A stretch of 64,000 nt of DNA from Woodsholea maritima DSM 17123 (GTDB taxonomy: Bacteria > Pseudomonadota > Alphaproteobacteria > Caulobacterales > Maricaulaceae): assembly GCF_000382325.1 (NCBI RefSeq), contig NZ_KB908056.1, positions 935,148-999,147 of the forward strand, given 5' to 3'. Under the pieces are notes generated by a model that worked only from the letters and a program-made list of their open reading frames with translations, was not told the DNA's origin and did not search any database. Below are positions 27,303 to 36,896 of this stretch, one piece after another. The position numbers were made by a program, and so were the translations under genes. Each line of letters starts with the position of its first letter. The stretch's first letter is position 1.

Positions 27303-27803
27303 TTAGGCGTTGCCTACAGGGCCATCTTGTTGGCCAGCCATAGACCGCTCGGCCAATTGACGACGGTAAAGCGCTGCGAAATCAACAGGCTCCAACATCA
27401 GAGGCGGGAAGCCACCATCGCGGGTCGCATCGGCCAGGATCCGGCGGGCAAATGGGAAGAGCAGGCGCGGGCATTCGATCAGCAAGAAGGGCTCGCGGCT
27501 GACATCATCAATGCCAGTGATTTGGAACAGGCCCGCATAGACCAGCTCAGCCACAAACAGGGCCGCATCATCGCGCTTGGCATTCGCGCCCAGAACCAAA
27601 GCGACTTCATAGGTTTGTTCGTCAAGTTTGCGCGCCTGAACATCAATCGTCAGATCAATATTGGGCTGGCTGGCACCTGGACGCAGGCTCTCTGGAGCAC
27701 CTGGATTTTCAAAGGATAAGTCTTTGATGTATTGACCCATAACCCGGATTTGTGGGCCTTGGGGTTGTTGTGGCGCTTCAGGTGTTGCAGGTGCATCAGT
27801 CAT
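27303..27803 (-). CDS. secB: Protein-export chaperone SecB
   Basis: 166 aa tetrameric chaperone that hands preproteins to SecA. IRVMGQYIKDLSFENPGAP is the diagnostic start of the fold; LLIECPRLLFPFARRILADATRDGGFPPLMLEPVDF is the conserved C-terminal half. The ATG at 27803 gives the usual short Ala/Pro-rich N-terminus. Confidence 0.96.
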   Translation of the reverse strand: MTDAPATPEAPQQPQGPQIRVMGQYIKDLSFENPGAPESLRPGASQPNIDLTIDVQARKLDEQTYEVALVLGANAKRDDAALFVAELVYAGLFQITGIDDVSREPFLLIECPRLLFPFARRILADATRDGGFPPLMLEPVDFAALYRRQLAERSMAGQQDGPVGNA

Positions 27804-28065
27804 AAGAATATCTCGAAGGTTACAAACAAAACGAGGATTGAAGATCATCAATCCTTAAATCTAGAGCTGAGCCGCGCGTAGCATGGGGGCCGGGTTCTGA
27901 CAAGCGTAGCGCTTCATTTCGCGCGTGCAGAACGGGGGTTTCAAAGCACGTTGGCTTATCTATATCTGCGCAAAATGATGAGATAAGCCATCTTTATAAG
28001 TCGGTTTAGGCTGACGCGCCGTCAAAACACGCTTATATCTTAAGCCAAAGCCATAAGGGATCATC
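27804..28065. other. Divergent secB/timA intergenic region
   Basis: 262 bases containing the promoters of secB (minus) and timA (plus). No ORF, repeat or convincing palindrome was found. Confidence 0.5.
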
Positions 28066-28737
28066 ATGGACGTTTTACAAATTGTCTTTTTCGCCGCGAT
28101 TGCGGTGGTTTTAGGTGTGTTCCTGTTTCGGGTCTTGGGCCGACCCACGGGGTATATGGGTGAAGATGAAACCCATGAAGACCCTGATTACCGCGGTCCT
28201 TATGGCCATAATGAAGATCTCGATAAGAATAAAGAGACCTCGATTATTCGCCCTGAGGTTTTTCAACGCTATGACCGTGAAGTGGCCGATGGCTTGAAAT
28301 CGATTGAAGCCGAAGATCGCGCTTTTGAGCCGGTAAATTTTGTCGAAGGGGCTAAGGGCGCCTATCGCATGATTGTTGAGGCGTTTGCTGAAGGCAATCG
28401 TGAGGCTCTTAAGCCTCTGTTATCCGAAAGAGTGTTTAACGCTTATTCTCAAGCGATTGGCGATCGCGAAAGCCGGGGTGAAACCATGAAAACCCAGGTG
28501 GAGCGTTTTGCCGATGTCAAAATCACCCATGCCAGCCTTAATAAGGGGCGCGCGCGGGTGAAGGTTTACTTCGCCAGTGATTTGGCGACAGAAACCAAGA
28601 ATGCGGCGGGTGAACGCATTGCCGGGGACTGGTCGACCCTGCAAAGCGTGAAAGAAACATGGAGCTTCGAGCGGGATGTGGCGAGCGATAATCCAAACTG
28701 GGTTCTGGCCGGGGTTAAACCGGAAGACGACGCTTAA
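28066..28737 (+). CDS. Tim44/TimA family protein
   Basis: 223 aa. One N-terminal transmembrane helix (about residues 4-23), an acidic linker, and a Tim44-like domain (FVEGAKGAYRMIVEAFAEGNREALKPLLS and RARVKVYFASD). Alphaproteobacterial TimA is an inner-membrane protein related to the mitochondrial import motor subunit Tim44; its bacterial role is unsettled. Always near secB and mltA, as here. Confidence 0.88.
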   Translation: MDVLQIVFFAAIAVVLGVFLFRVLGRPTGYMGEDETHEDPDYRGPYGHNEDLDKNKETSIIRPEVFQRYDREVADGLKSIEAEDRAFEPVNFVEGAKGAYRMIVEAFAEGNREALKPLLSERVFNAYSQAIGDRESRGETMKTQVERFADVKITHASLNKGRARVKVYFASDLATETKNAAGERIAGDWSTLQSVKETWSFERDVASDNPNWVLAGVKPEDDA

Positions 28738-28753
28738 CGCTCTGGCGAAATTT

Positions 28754-29941
28754 ATGATTTTGGCAGGTTGTCTAACATTGGCGGCCTGCGCATCTTCGGG
28801 GGGGTCCACCAGCTCGGGGCGCTATACACCTTCCAGCCCCTCCTATACCCCGCCCGCCCAAAGGGTGAGCCAAGGCCATGTGGTCGATTATCGCCAGGTT
28901 TCAGGTTGGGGCTATCATGATCCGCGCCCTGCCCTGACGTCTTTCTTACAATCGTGCACTTATATTGTGCGGCGCAATCCCTCTGATCCTTTATCGCCCA
29001 ATACGCCCTATGCGGGCCGCATTGGCGATTGGCTGGATATTTGCGCCGCCGCGCAGGCTTTAAGCTATGGCGCGGTCAGTGAAGCGGACGCGCGCACCTT
29101 TTTTGAAGACCATTTCACGCCGGTCGAATTGGGCGGTGAGGGCAAGCTAACGGGCTATTATGAGCCGATTATTGATGTGCGCTCACAGCCCGATAGCGAG
29201 TATTCCATGGCGATCCGCGCGGTGCCGGGCGATCTCTTTTCCGGTGATGTCGGTCAACTGATCGCGGGCCTCGATCAAGGCTATGATCCTTATAGCGAAA
29301 AGACTGCGGATGTAGGTCCGCGCGGCGATATTGAAAGTTATGATCTGGGTGCGCCTTTGGCCTGGGGCCATCCGATTGATGTTTTCTTCCTTCAGGTTCA
29401 AGGCTCTGGGCGTTTGCGTTTTGAAGATGGCCGTGAAGCGCGTGCGGCCTTTGCTGCCCATAATGGCTATAGTTATGTCTCCATCGGCCGGGTTCTGATC
29501 AATCGCGGGGAGCTGGATCCTCATCGCGCTTCGAAACAGGATATTGAAAATTGGCTGTGGGCGCGTGGGCCATCGGCCTGGCGCGATTTATTCAATGAAA
29601 ACCCGCGCTATGTCTTCTTTCGCCTTATTCCGATAGACAATCATGATCTTGGACCCGTCGGTGCGCAGGGCGTGCCCCTAACACCGCTGGCGAGTTTGGC
29701 GGTTGATCGCAATCTTTATCCGCTGGGTGCGCCGATTTGGATTGAATCAGATTTGGCCGAAGCGCCCAACTGGACCGGTCTGGTCATTGCCCAGGATGCC
29801 GGGGGCGCAATCACCGGACCCTTGCGCGGGGACATGTTTTATGGTTGGGGTGAGGCGGCTGAACGTCGCTCGGGTCGGCAAAATGCCCAGGCCCGCTGGA
29901 CCATCTTTCTACCCCATCATCTCGCACGCAGGATATCGTGA
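28754..29941 (+). CDS. mltA: Membrane-bound lytic murein transglycosylase A
   Basis: About 395 aa. Lipoprotein signal LAACASS at the start, an MltA domain (LTGYYEPIIDVR, FFLQVQGSGRL) and a C-terminal 3D domain with the catalytic aspartate (VIAQDAGGAITGPLRGDMFYG). Cleaves peptidoglycan glycan strands to anhydro products. The ATG at 28754 places the lipobox at a normal distance; the open frame continues 78 bases upstream, inside timA. Overlaps the smr start (GTGA). Confidence 0.92.
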   Translation: MILAGCLTLAACASSGGSTSSGRYTPSSPSYTPPAQRVSQGHVVDYRQVSGWGYHDPRPALTSFLQSCTYIVRRNPSDPLSPNTPYAGRIGDWLDICAAAQALSYGAVSEADARTFFEDHFTPVELGGEGKLTGYYEPIIDVRSQPDSEYSMAIRAVPGDLFSGDVGQLIAGLDQGYDPYSEKTADVGPRGDIESYDLGAPLAWGHPIDVFFLQVQGSGRLRFEDGREARAAFAAHNGYSYVSIGRVLINRGELDPHRASKQDIENWLWARGPSAWRDLFNENPRYVFFRLIPIDNHDLGPVGAQGVPLTPLASLAVDRNLYPLGAPIWIESDLAEAPNWTGLVIAQDAGGAITGPLRGDMFYGWGEAAERRSGRQNAQARWTIFLPHHLARRIS

Positions 29942-30627
29942 CCCCTAAGCGCCCTAAATTCGGATTATCTTCTGAAGATCGCCAAATTTGGGACCAGATT
30001 ACCCGCAGTGTAAAACCGATCAAGAAAGCGCCTGCCCCACCGGTTGAGCCTGTGAGCGACAGTGCCGACGAGGATGTCACGCCTGCGCGCGCCAAGCGCG
30101 GGGCGCGTTCGGCCTATCGCTTGAAAAAAGCCCCAGACGCTAGTCCTGAAGATTATCAAGCCATGGTCAAGGGCTATGGTGGGGCTTCGCGCGAGGTCAT
30201 GGCGCGCGCTTTGGCTGAATTCCAGGCCGATCAGCGCAAAAAACGCCATAACCCCCAGCCTGTGGATCGCGGGCCGGAAAAGAAAATCCGCCGTGGTCAG
30301 GTTGAGGTGGACGCTCGCATTGATCTGCATGGTCTGACCCAGGCAGAGGCCCGCCATGAATTGCGCGCCTTTATCACCCGCGCCCATGACAGCGGGAAGA
30401 AAACTGTGCTGGTCATTACCGGCAAGGGAGCCAATAAGCGCACACGCGATGAGCGGCGCTTTCAACCCTGGCATCCTGATGAGCGCGCCTTGCCGGGCGT
30501 TTTACGGCGCAATTTTAGTCTTTGGCTGAGTGAGCCGGATTTAGCGCCCTTTGTCTCTGGCTTTGCCAGTGCCCATATGCGTCATGGCGGCGATGGGGCG
30601 TTTTATGTGATGCTACGCCAGTCTTAG
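29938..30627 (+). CDS. Smr domain protein
   Basis: 229 aa. An N-terminal Lys/Pro-rich region followed by a C-terminal Smr domain: IDLHGLTQAEARHELRAF and VLVITGKGANK (LDxHG-type and TGKG motifs). Smr domains bind nucleic acid or have endonuclease activity. Starts at GTG 29938, overlapping mltA by 4 bases; the timA-mltA-smr order is conserved in alphaproteobacteria. Confidence 0.9.
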   Translation: MTPKRPKFGLSSEDRQIWDQITRSVKPIKKAPAPPVEPVSDSADEDVTPARAKRGARSAYRLKKAPDASPEDYQAMVKGYGGASREVMARALAEFQADQRKKRHNPQPVDRGPEKKIRRGQVEVDARIDLHGLTQAEARHELRAFITRAHDSGKKTVLVITGKGANKRTRDERRFQPWHPDERALPGVLRRNFSLWLSEPDLAPFVSGFASAHMRHGGDGAFYVMLRQS

Positions 30628-30773
30628 GCCCGTTTACCCTGTATCAAAACAAGACGGAGCGAACTTGATAAGTTTGCGCGGTTTAGGTGTAAGTTATGGT
30701 AAACATAATTTAAACAGAGTAAATATCGAGTAAAGAATTAACCTTATAAAAACTTTATAGCAATTTGCATAAA

Positions 30774-30802
30774 TTAAGGGCACGGATGAACCGTGCCCTT
30801 AA
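30774..30802. terminator. Terminator between convergent smr and DJ-1-like genes
   Basis: TTAAGGGCACGG (30774-30785) and CCGTGCCCTTAA (30791-30802): a 12-bp perfect inverted repeat with a 5-base loop. The preceding 150 bases are AT-rich and gene-free. Confidence 0.8.
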
Positions 30803-30811
30803 TGCTATGAA

Positions 30812-31519
30812 TTACGCTGGAACGGAGATGAGCGCTTCAATCAACAATTCTGCCGTGGGCTCTGAGGATGCTGGGTTTTGACCCGTGATTAACAGACCAT
30901 CTTGGATGGCATAGGGCGCAAAGGCGTCCCCCTTTTCATAGCGCCCACCACGATCGATCAGAGTATCTTCCACCAGAAGAGGCACGATGTCGGTAAGGCC
31001 CACAGCATCTTCTTCCTCATTGGTAAAGCCTGTGACTTTACGGCCCTTTACCAGATAGTCACCGTTTTTATCCTTGGTGTTGGCCAGGACGATAGGCGCG
31101 TGACACACGGCGGCAATCGGCTTGTTTTGCCCCCAGAAGGCTTCGATCAAGGCGATGGAATGGGGGTCAGACACCAGATCCCATAACGGGCCATGCCCAC
31201 CCGGATAAAAGACCGCATCAAAGTCATCGGCTTTGACGTCAGCCAGTTTCACGGTGGTGGCCAATTGATGTTGGCTGGCGCTGTCTTCGTTAAAACGCCG
31301 GGTCGCCTCAGTCTGGCTTTCAGGTGCGGAGCTTTTGGGATCGAGCGGGGGTTGGCCGCCTTTTGGGGAGGCCAAAGTGATCTCGTAGCCTTTATCCTTC
31401 AATGCATAATAGGGGGCTGCGAATTCTTCCAGCCAAAATCCGGTTTTTTCGCCCGTATTGCCCAAGCGATCATGGGAGGTCAAAACCATCAAAACGGATT
31501 TCGCCACAGAGTGTGTCAT
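30812..31519 (-). CDS. DJ-1/PfpI family protein (Hsp31-like)
   Basis: 235 aa class I glutamine-amidotransferase-like fold. AAVCHAPIVLAN is the nucleophile elbow with the reactive cysteine; FYPGGHGPLWDLVSD and TGFTNEEEDAVGL are typical of the Hsp31/YDR533c-like branch, which act as glyoxalases or stress chaperones. The ATG at 31519 has AGGAGAC upstream. It is divergent from the LysR gene, whose operator lies between them. Confidence 0.88.
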   Translation of the reverse strand: MTHSVAKSVLMVLTSHDRLGNTGEKTGFWLEEFAAPYYALKDKGYEITLASPKGGQPPLDPKSSAPESQTEATRRFNEDSASQHQLATTVKLADVKADDFDAVFYPGGHGPLWDLVSDPHSIALIEAFWGQNKPIAAVCHAPIVLANTKDKNGDYLVKGRKVTGFTNEEEDAVGLTDIVPLLVEDTLIDRGGRYEKGDAFAPYAIQDGLLITGQNPASSEPTAELLIEALISVPA

Positions 31520-31631
31520 CGTTGTCTCCTTATGGTAAGGCCACCTCTGAGCTGAGTGCGCCTCAAACAAATCTTGATAGGGGGTATATAGTTTGTTCCA
31601 CATGGGTGATTAGGGGGTAATTTTGGGATAT

Positions 31632-31653
31632 ATTATTGCTGATGAGCAATAAT
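31632..31653. promoter_or_regulatory. Inverted repeat between LysR and DJ-1-like genes
   Basis: ATTATTGCT (31632-31640), GATG, AGCAATAAT (31645-31653): perfect 9-bp arms with a 4-base spacer. A good candidate LysR operator. It ends 10 bases before the LysR start at 31664 and overlaps the earlier ATG at 31652, which argues against that start. Confidence 0.7.
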
Positions 31654-31663
31654 GGAGTGCGCC

Positions 31664-32584
31664 ATGGCGGCTTGGGATGGCATTGCGGAGTTTCTGTGCG
31701 TCGTGGAGACGGGGGGGTTCACCGCGGCGGCTAAGCGCCTGGGGGTCTCGACCTCTCATGTCTCGCGCCAAGTGGCGCAGCTGGAAGACCGGTTGGGCGT
31801 GAAACTGTTGGCGCGCTCGACCCGCTTGGTGCGTGTAACCGAAGCCGGCGAGATTTATTTCGCCCGGATGAGCGATATCGCCAGCGCCATGGCCGATGCC
31901 GATCAGGTGGTAGCGGGCTTAGAGGCGCATTTAAGGGGTAAAATTCGTGTGTCCGCCGGTGGGGCGATGGCGGAATATTATGTCGCCCCGGCTTTGGCGC
32001 AATTTGCCGCCCAAAATCCCGGCGTTGAGATTGAGCTGGATTTTAATGCGCGTAATGTGAATTTGATTGATGAAGGCTTTGATTTCGCAATCCGTTATGG
32101 CGTGCTGGCGGAAAATGGCTTGATTGCGCGCAAGCTCTGTACACGCGATATGGTCTGTGCTGCGGCTCCGGCCTATCTGGCGCGCGCTGGGATGCCGCGC
32201 CATCCTGATGAGCTGAAGCATCATGCGTGCCTACGCACCAATCAAGCCGTGTGGACCTTTCAAGATATTGAAACCCAAGTCCCTATTGATGTGCGGGTAA
32301 AAGGCCCCTGGATCACGAATAACGCCAGCGCGCTGTGCACAGGCGCGATGGCGGGCCTGGGCGTGGTCTATACCCCGCGCGAAAGTTTGCGTGAAGCGCT
32401 CGCGGCCGGTGCCCTGACCCCAATCTTAGAGGGTTATGAGGATAAGACCCGTTCCAGCTGGATCGTCTATCCAGAGCGCCGACACATGCCCTTGCGGGTG
32501 CGCCGCGCCATTGATCATGTGTTCGATACGGTCAAGGCCGCGAAAGCCATGAAAAAAGCCGCTGAGGCGTCCCCAGCGGCTTAG
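31664..32584 (+). CDS. LysR-type transcriptional regulator
   Basis: About 306 aa. N-terminal winged HTH (GGFTAAAKRLGVSTSHVSRQVAQLEDRLGVKLLARSTR) and a LysR substrate-binding domain (KIRVSAGGAMAEYYVAPALAQF). Divergent from the DJ-1-like gene 144 bp away, the classic LysR arrangement, so it probably controls that gene in response to an unknown ligand. Confidence 0.92.
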   Translation: MAAWDGIAEFLCVVETGGFTAAAKRLGVSTSHVSRQVAQLEDRLGVKLLARSTRLVRVTEAGEIYFARMSDIASAMADADQVVAGLEAHLRGKIRVSAGGAMAEYYVAPALAQFAAQNPGVEIELDFNARNVNLIDEGFDFAIRYGVLAENGLIARKLCTRDMVCAAAPAYLARAGMPRHPDELKHHACLRTNQAVWTFQDIETQVPIDVRVKGPWITNNASALCTGAMAGLGVVYTPRESLREALAAGALTPILEGYEDKTRSSWIVYPERRHMPLRVRRAIDHVFDTVKAAKAMKKAAEASPAA

Positions 32585-32602
32585 ATCAATGCATAAGTAG
32601 CC

Positions 32603-33382
32603 TTATTTTGGCGGCATGCGCGCACCCGCATCCAGGCGGACGCATTCAGCATTGATATAATCATTGCTGACCATGAAATGGACCAGGTCCGCATATTCCG
32701 CGGGCGTGCCAAAGCGGTTGGGATATTGCAGATGCGCGACCAGGCTGGTTTTCACTTCCGGCGGCATTTGTTCGTAAATCGGGGTTTCAAAGAAGCCCGG
32801 CAGGATGGTGTTGACGCGAATGCCTTCGCGCGCCAGATCCCGTGCCATCGGTAGGGTCATGGCATAGATGCCGCCCTTGCTGGCCCCATAGGCGACCTGA
32901 CCCATCTGGCCATCTTGCGCTGCGACGGAGGCGGTGTTGACGATGACGCCGCGCCCCGCGCCTTCAATAGGATCAAGGTGCAACATGCCTTCAGCGGATT
33001 TTGCCGCGCAAATGAAAGAGCCTATCAGATTGATATTGATGACTTTTTTGAAGCCTTCAATGCGGTGGCCCATAATCTCTCCGCTTGAGGAGCGACGTGC
33101 GGTTTTTTCTGCCCAGCCAATACCGGCGCAATTGACCATGATGCGTTCTTGACCATGGGCGGCGCGCGCAATCTCAAAGCCGGCGGCGACGCTGGCTTCA
33201 TCAGAGACATCTACCTTGGCGAATGCCCCGCCGATCTCTTTGGCGACGGCCTGGCCGCGCTCTTCATTCAAATCAAACAGGGTGACTTTGGCCCCTTCGG
33301 CGGCCAGGCGGCGCGCAGTGCCTTCGCCCAAACCCGATGCACCACCGGTGACAACGGCGGCGATTGAACTGTCTAATTTCAT
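32603..33382 (-). CDS. Short-chain dehydrogenase (type-2 3-hydroxyacyl-CoA dehydrogenase-like)
   Basis: 259 aa classical SDR. VVTGGASGLGEGTARRLAAEGAKVTLFDLN is the NAD-binding motif with the NAD-selecting aspartate, NCAGIG the NAG motif, and YGASKGGI the catalytic YxxxK. It most resembles 3-hydroxyacyl-CoA dehydrogenase type 2, an enzyme of fatty acid or branched-chain amino acid oxidation. GGGAGGAC precedes the start. Confidence 0.85.
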   Translation of the reverse strand: MKLDSSIAAVVTGGASGLGEGTARRLAAEGAKVTLFDLNEERGQAVAKEIGGAFAKVDVSDEASVAAGFEIARAAHGQERIMVNCAGIGWAEKTARRSSSGEIMGHRIEGFKKVININLIGSFICAAKSAEGMLHLDPIEGAGRGVIVNTASVAAQDGQMGQVAYGASKGGIYAMTLPMARDLAREGIRVNTILPGFFETPIYEQMPPEVKTSLVAHLQYPNRFGTPAEYADLVHFMVSNDYINAECVRLDAGARMPPK

Positions 33383-33552
33383 GATGTCCTCCCTTGGGGG
33401 TCCAGCCCCTGAAAGGGGCCTTGTCGCTATGGACTTTACTCTATGATGAAGGTGATAGCGCGCCTATCTGATAAAGCAACAGGTCAAACGGTTTTATCCC
33501 GATCAGGTTTAGTGTTAGATGCGCACAGCAATTCATCCGTATGGGGGTAAGT

Positions 33553-34422
33553 ATGGCTGAGACACGTCCAACAGCTTTGGTTTTGCATGGCGGAGCCAGC
33601 GTGGTCGCGGATAAATCCTATGAGGCGGAGCTGACGCATCTGCGCGAAGTGGCTGAAAAGGGCAAATCCCTGCTGGCCGAAGGCATGAGTGCGCTGGATG
33701 TGTGTGTGGAGGTCGTGAAAGACCTTGAAGAGGCCGGGCTTTATGTCGCGGGCAAAGGCTCATCGCCCAATCAGGTCGGTCGGTATGAGCTGGATGCCGC
33801 CTTGATGGAAGGTCATACCCGTAAGGCGGGCTCGGTGGCCTCTCTGGTCGGGTATCGCCATCCCATCGCGGTGGCCCAGCGGATGATGATCACCATTCCC
33901 CATGTGATGTTGGTGGGTGAGGGCGCAGCCGCCTTCGCCAAAGAACAAGGCATGGAAGAAATCACCGATCCTGAGAGTTATTATACCCCGGCGGCGGTGC
34001 CCGATGGGCGTGAAATCGCGGTCGGCACGGTGGGCTGTGTGGCGCTGGATCAGGCCGGGCATTTGGCCGCTGCGACCTCTACCGGTGGCACGATCAATAA
34101 GCGCTGGGGCCGGGTTGGCGATAGCCCCTTGATCGGGGCGGGCACCTGGGCCGATAGCCGCATTGCGGTCTCGTGCACCGGTCAGGGCGAGTATTTCATC
34201 CGCGCCGTGGCGGCGGCCGATGTGGCCGCGCGGGTGGCGTATGGGGGTGCGTCCCTGGATGTGGCTGTGATTGGCGCGCTGGGCGATGTGAAGCGCCTGG
34301 GCGGGGATGGCGGCATGATCGCGGTTGCCCGTGATGGCTCGGTCGTGGCGCGCTTTACTTCGCAAGGCATGAAACGCGCAATCGTCCATCCCAGTGGGAA
34401 GATCGAGGTTGGCGTCGCCTAA
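33553..34422 (+). CDS. Isoaspartyl peptidase/L-asparaginase (Ntn hydrolase)
   Basis: About 289 aa, single-chain precursor that self-cleaves. Cleavage would expose Thr159 in the GTVGCVALD segment; STGGTINKRWGRVGDSPLIGAGTWAD and GEYFIRAVAA follow. It splits isoaspartyl dipeptides and asparagine. The ATG at 33553 is chosen over an upstream in-frame ATG at 33541. Confidence 0.92.
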   Translation: MAETRPTALVLHGGASVVADKSYEAELTHLREVAEKGKSLLAEGMSALDVCVEVVKDLEEAGLYVAGKGSSPNQVGRYELDAALMEGHTRKAGSVASLVGYRHPIAVAQRMMITIPHVMLVGEGAAAFAKEQGMEEITDPESYYTPAAVPDGREIAVGTVGCVALDQAGHLAAATSTGGTINKRWGRVGDSPLIGAGTWADSRIAVSCTGQGEYFIRAVAAADVAARVAYGGASLDVAVIGALGDVKRLGGDGGMIAVARDGSVVARFTSQGMKRAIVHPSGKIEVGVA

Positions 34423-34505
34423 GTCCTTTTAGGGTTAAAACAGCCCCAAAGCTTGCCACAGGGCGCTTTGCCTATTAAGGCCTCTCACCCCAGAAAGGGA
34501 GTTCC

Positions 34506-35030
34506 ATGAGAGGCTATTTTGCAATCGGCGTGGAGGGCATTTCGAAGGCGATGAATCTGGGTGCGATCATGCGCACGGGCCATGCCTTTGGGGCCAGTTT
34601 TGTCTTTACCGTCAATGCCGCGCACCATCTGCGTGAGATTAACCGTGCAGACACATCACGCACCCTCAATCACGTGCCTTATTATGATTGGGAAACTTTA
34701 GACGATATGGCCCTACCCAAGGGGTGCCAGCTGGTGGGGGTTGAGTTGACCGATGATGCCATCGACCTTCCCACTTTCAAGCATCCCAAGGCGGCGGCCT
34801 ATGTGCTGGGGCGTGAACGGGGCTCTTTAAGCCCTGAAATGCAAGAGCGTTGCAGTCATATTGTGAAAATTCCCACCAAATTCTGCGTGAATGTCTCGGT
34901 GGCGGGCGCCTTGACGCTTTATGATCGTACCATCTGTATGGGCGGGTATCCCAAGCGTCCAATCATGCCCGGTGGTCCGCAAATCGGCGAGCCCCATACC
35001 TGGGGTCCGCCCAAACAACGCCGCGCGTAA
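34506..35030 (+). CDS. TrmH-type SPOUT RNA methyltransferase
   Basis: 174 aa. Motif 1 NLGAIMRTGHAFGA, motif 2 AAYVLGRERGSL and motif 3 IPTKFCVNVSVAGALTLYDR of the SPOUT 2'-O-methyltransferases. Short form without an N-terminal RNA-binding extension; target RNA unknown, tRNA Gm18 possible. Confidence 0.85.
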   Translation: MRGYFAIGVEGISKAMNLGAIMRTGHAFGASFVFTVNAAHHLREINRADTSRTLNHVPYYDWETLDDMALPKGCQLVGVELTDDAIDLPTFKHPKAAAYVLGRERGSLSPEMQERCSHIVKIPTKFCVNVSVAGALTLYDRTICMGGYPKRPIMPGGPQIGEPHTWGPPKQRRA

Positions 35031-35053
35031 AGTTTTTAACAAAGGGACATGCG

Positions 35054-35557
35054 ATGAGCTCGCCTTTATGGATCCAGCATATTCATACCCGCTTTAGTGT
35101 GAACACACCTAAAGATGATCCCAATCTCACGCGCATGGCGTTGCCCTTTCCCAATGCGCGGATAACGACCAAGACGGCCAAGACCACAATCCTGCATCAG
35201 GCGGCCTTCTTTGAAGAGGATGATTTCACCTATCATACGGCCCTGCACCCAAAGGCTGATCCCAGCCAATGGCCGTATCTGGTGATCCGACGTCTGAAAG
35301 ATACGTTGGAAATCCGCACCAATCGCACCGCGCAATTCATTCCCCCGCGCCCGCGCCTGAAAGACCATGTGGAGATTGTGCCGGAAGGGCAGTTTTTGCG
35401 CTTTATCATCAATACCAAAACCGATGATCCCAAGCATCGCGGCCAGGTCTTTGACCAGCACGTCTTTAACATCTTGCTCGACATTGCCCCGCCGCAGGAC
35501 GATCAAAAGCCCGATGTCTTGATGGATGAGCGCGTCTCGCTCTTTGCTAAACGCTAA
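35054..35557 (+). CDS. Hypothetical protein
   Basis: 167 aa, cytosolic, no signal or membrane segment. Predicted beta-rich, with WPYLVIRRLKDTLEIRTNR and FNILLDIAPPQ; no family recognised. AAAGGG precedes the start. It runs 24 bases after the TrmH-like gene and overlaps the ubiquinone hydroxylase gene tail-to-tail by 11 bases. Confidence 0.7.
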   Translation: MSSPLWIQHIHTRFSVNTPKDDPNLTRMALPFPNARITTKTAKTTILHQAAFFEEDDFTYHTALHPKADPSQWPYLVIRRLKDTLEIRTNRTAQFIPPRPRLKDHVEIVPEGQFLRFIINTKTDDPKHRGQVFDQHVFNILLDIAPPQDDQKPDVLMDERVSLFAKR

Positions 35558-36827
35558 GCGGCTCACCGCGCAGTAAGGTGGGAAGATCGCCGGTCTCTCC
35601 CCCCGCGGTTCGGGCAAAAAAGCGCCGCGCCAGAGGGATTTGATCGACCATTTGCATGCCCAAACCCCGGCCCAAACGGATCAGGCTGTGATCATTGGAA
35701 TAGAGCCGGGTGAAGAGATCGGTTCCCGCGACCAAAGCCAGCGAGTCTGTTTTGCGCCAACGCTCATACCGGCTCAAAACGGGTTGAGAGCCGAGATCAA
35801 GCCCGGTGCGCTTGGCCTCTACCAAAATGTCCGCCAGCGCTGCGCCATCACGCACGCCCAGATTAAAGCCCTGACCTGCGATGGGGTGAATGGCGCGCGC
35901 GGCATCGCCAACCAGCACCAGACGCTCATCAATGAAACGCTCAGCCAGTTTCAGGCCTAAGGGATAGCACCAGCGCGGGCTATCTAAGCTTACTTCACCC
36001 AGGAAATCACCAAAGCGGGCGCGCAGCGCCTCGTGAAACGGCTCTATATCCATGGTCTGCAAGGCTTCAGCCGCCTTGGTGCGTTCGGTCCACACCAGGC
36101 TGGAGCGATTACCCGGCAAGGGCAAAATCGCAAATGGCCCGCCGGGCATGAAATACTCATAAGCCACGCCCTGATGGGGCTGATCATGCTGGACCGCGCA
36201 GACCAGACCAGACTGGCCATAGCTCCAGCCCGTGGTGCGAATGCCCGCCTGATCCCGAAGGGTGGAGTATTTGCCATCACAGGCAATGATGACTTGGGCG
36301 CGCAGGACTTTCCCACTGGCCAGATGCAGATCTGCGTGCGAGGCATGCGCGTTCATGTGCAGCGCACGATCAGGCGCGAAGACGCTAAGCTTAGCCTCTT
36401 CACTGGCTTTGGCGAGCGCCATCCGGGTATGACGATTTTCCGCCATATAGCCCAAAGGCTCACCGTCATCTTTGGGGTGAATTTCACGCCGATCAAAATG
36501 CAGGCAGAAGGGACCAGGCCCGCCGGCTTTCACCCCATCTTCGGGGCGACCATCGACGACCAGAATATCTTCAATGCGCTGGGTGTGGGGTCGCAGATGC
36601 ACCCCGGCTCCGACCGCATCCAGCATGCGAAATGACGTATAGGCCAGCGCAGAGGAGCGTCCGTCAAAAATCTCTTCCAGCTGGGTATCAATGGGTAGAC
36701 CATCGGCCACGCCAACGCTGAGACCGGCTTTATGCAGCGCCAGGGCTAGGGTGAGGCCCGCTAAGCCCCCGCCCGCAATCACGACATCGCCTTCGAAATC
36801 AGGCTGGAGAGAGGTGTGTGTGCTCAT
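35547..36827 (-). CDS. UbiH/UbiF/Coq6 family FAD-dependent hydroxylase
   Basis: 426 aa class A flavin monooxygenase of ubiquinone ring hydroxylation. DVVIAGGGLAGLTLALAL binds FAD, and VLVGDAARAIHPIAGQGFNLGVRDGAAL is the second FAD motif with the UbiH-family pattern. Which ring position it hydroxylates cannot be told. The ATG at 36827 is preferred over the upstream TTG. Confidence 0.9.
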   Translation of the reverse strand: MSTHTSLQPDFEGDVVIAGGGLAGLTLALALHKAGLSVGVADGLPIDTQLEEIFDGRSSALAYTSFRMLDAVGAGVHLRPHTQRIEDILVVDGRPEDGVKAGGPGPFCLHFDRREIHPKDDGEPLGYMAENRHTRMALAKASEEAKLSVFAPDRALHMNAHASHADLHLASGKVLRAQVIIACDGKYSTLRDQAGIRTTGWSYGQSGLVCAVQHDQPHQGVAYEYFMPGGPFAILPLPGNRSSLVWTERTKAAEALQTMDIEPFHEALRARFGDFLGEVSLDSPRWCYPLGLKLAERFIDERLVLVGDAARAIHPIAGQGFNLGVRDGAALADILVEAKRTGLDLGSQPVLSRYERWRKTDSLALVAGTDLFTRLYSNDHSLIRLGRGLGMQMVDQIPLARRFFARTAGGETGDLPTLLRGEPLSV

Positions 36828-36896
36828 GGGTGCATCATAGCTCAGCAAAGGGCGTCATGTCTTGGGGGTCAATGTGCGTTGGAACGTCGCGAGGAC

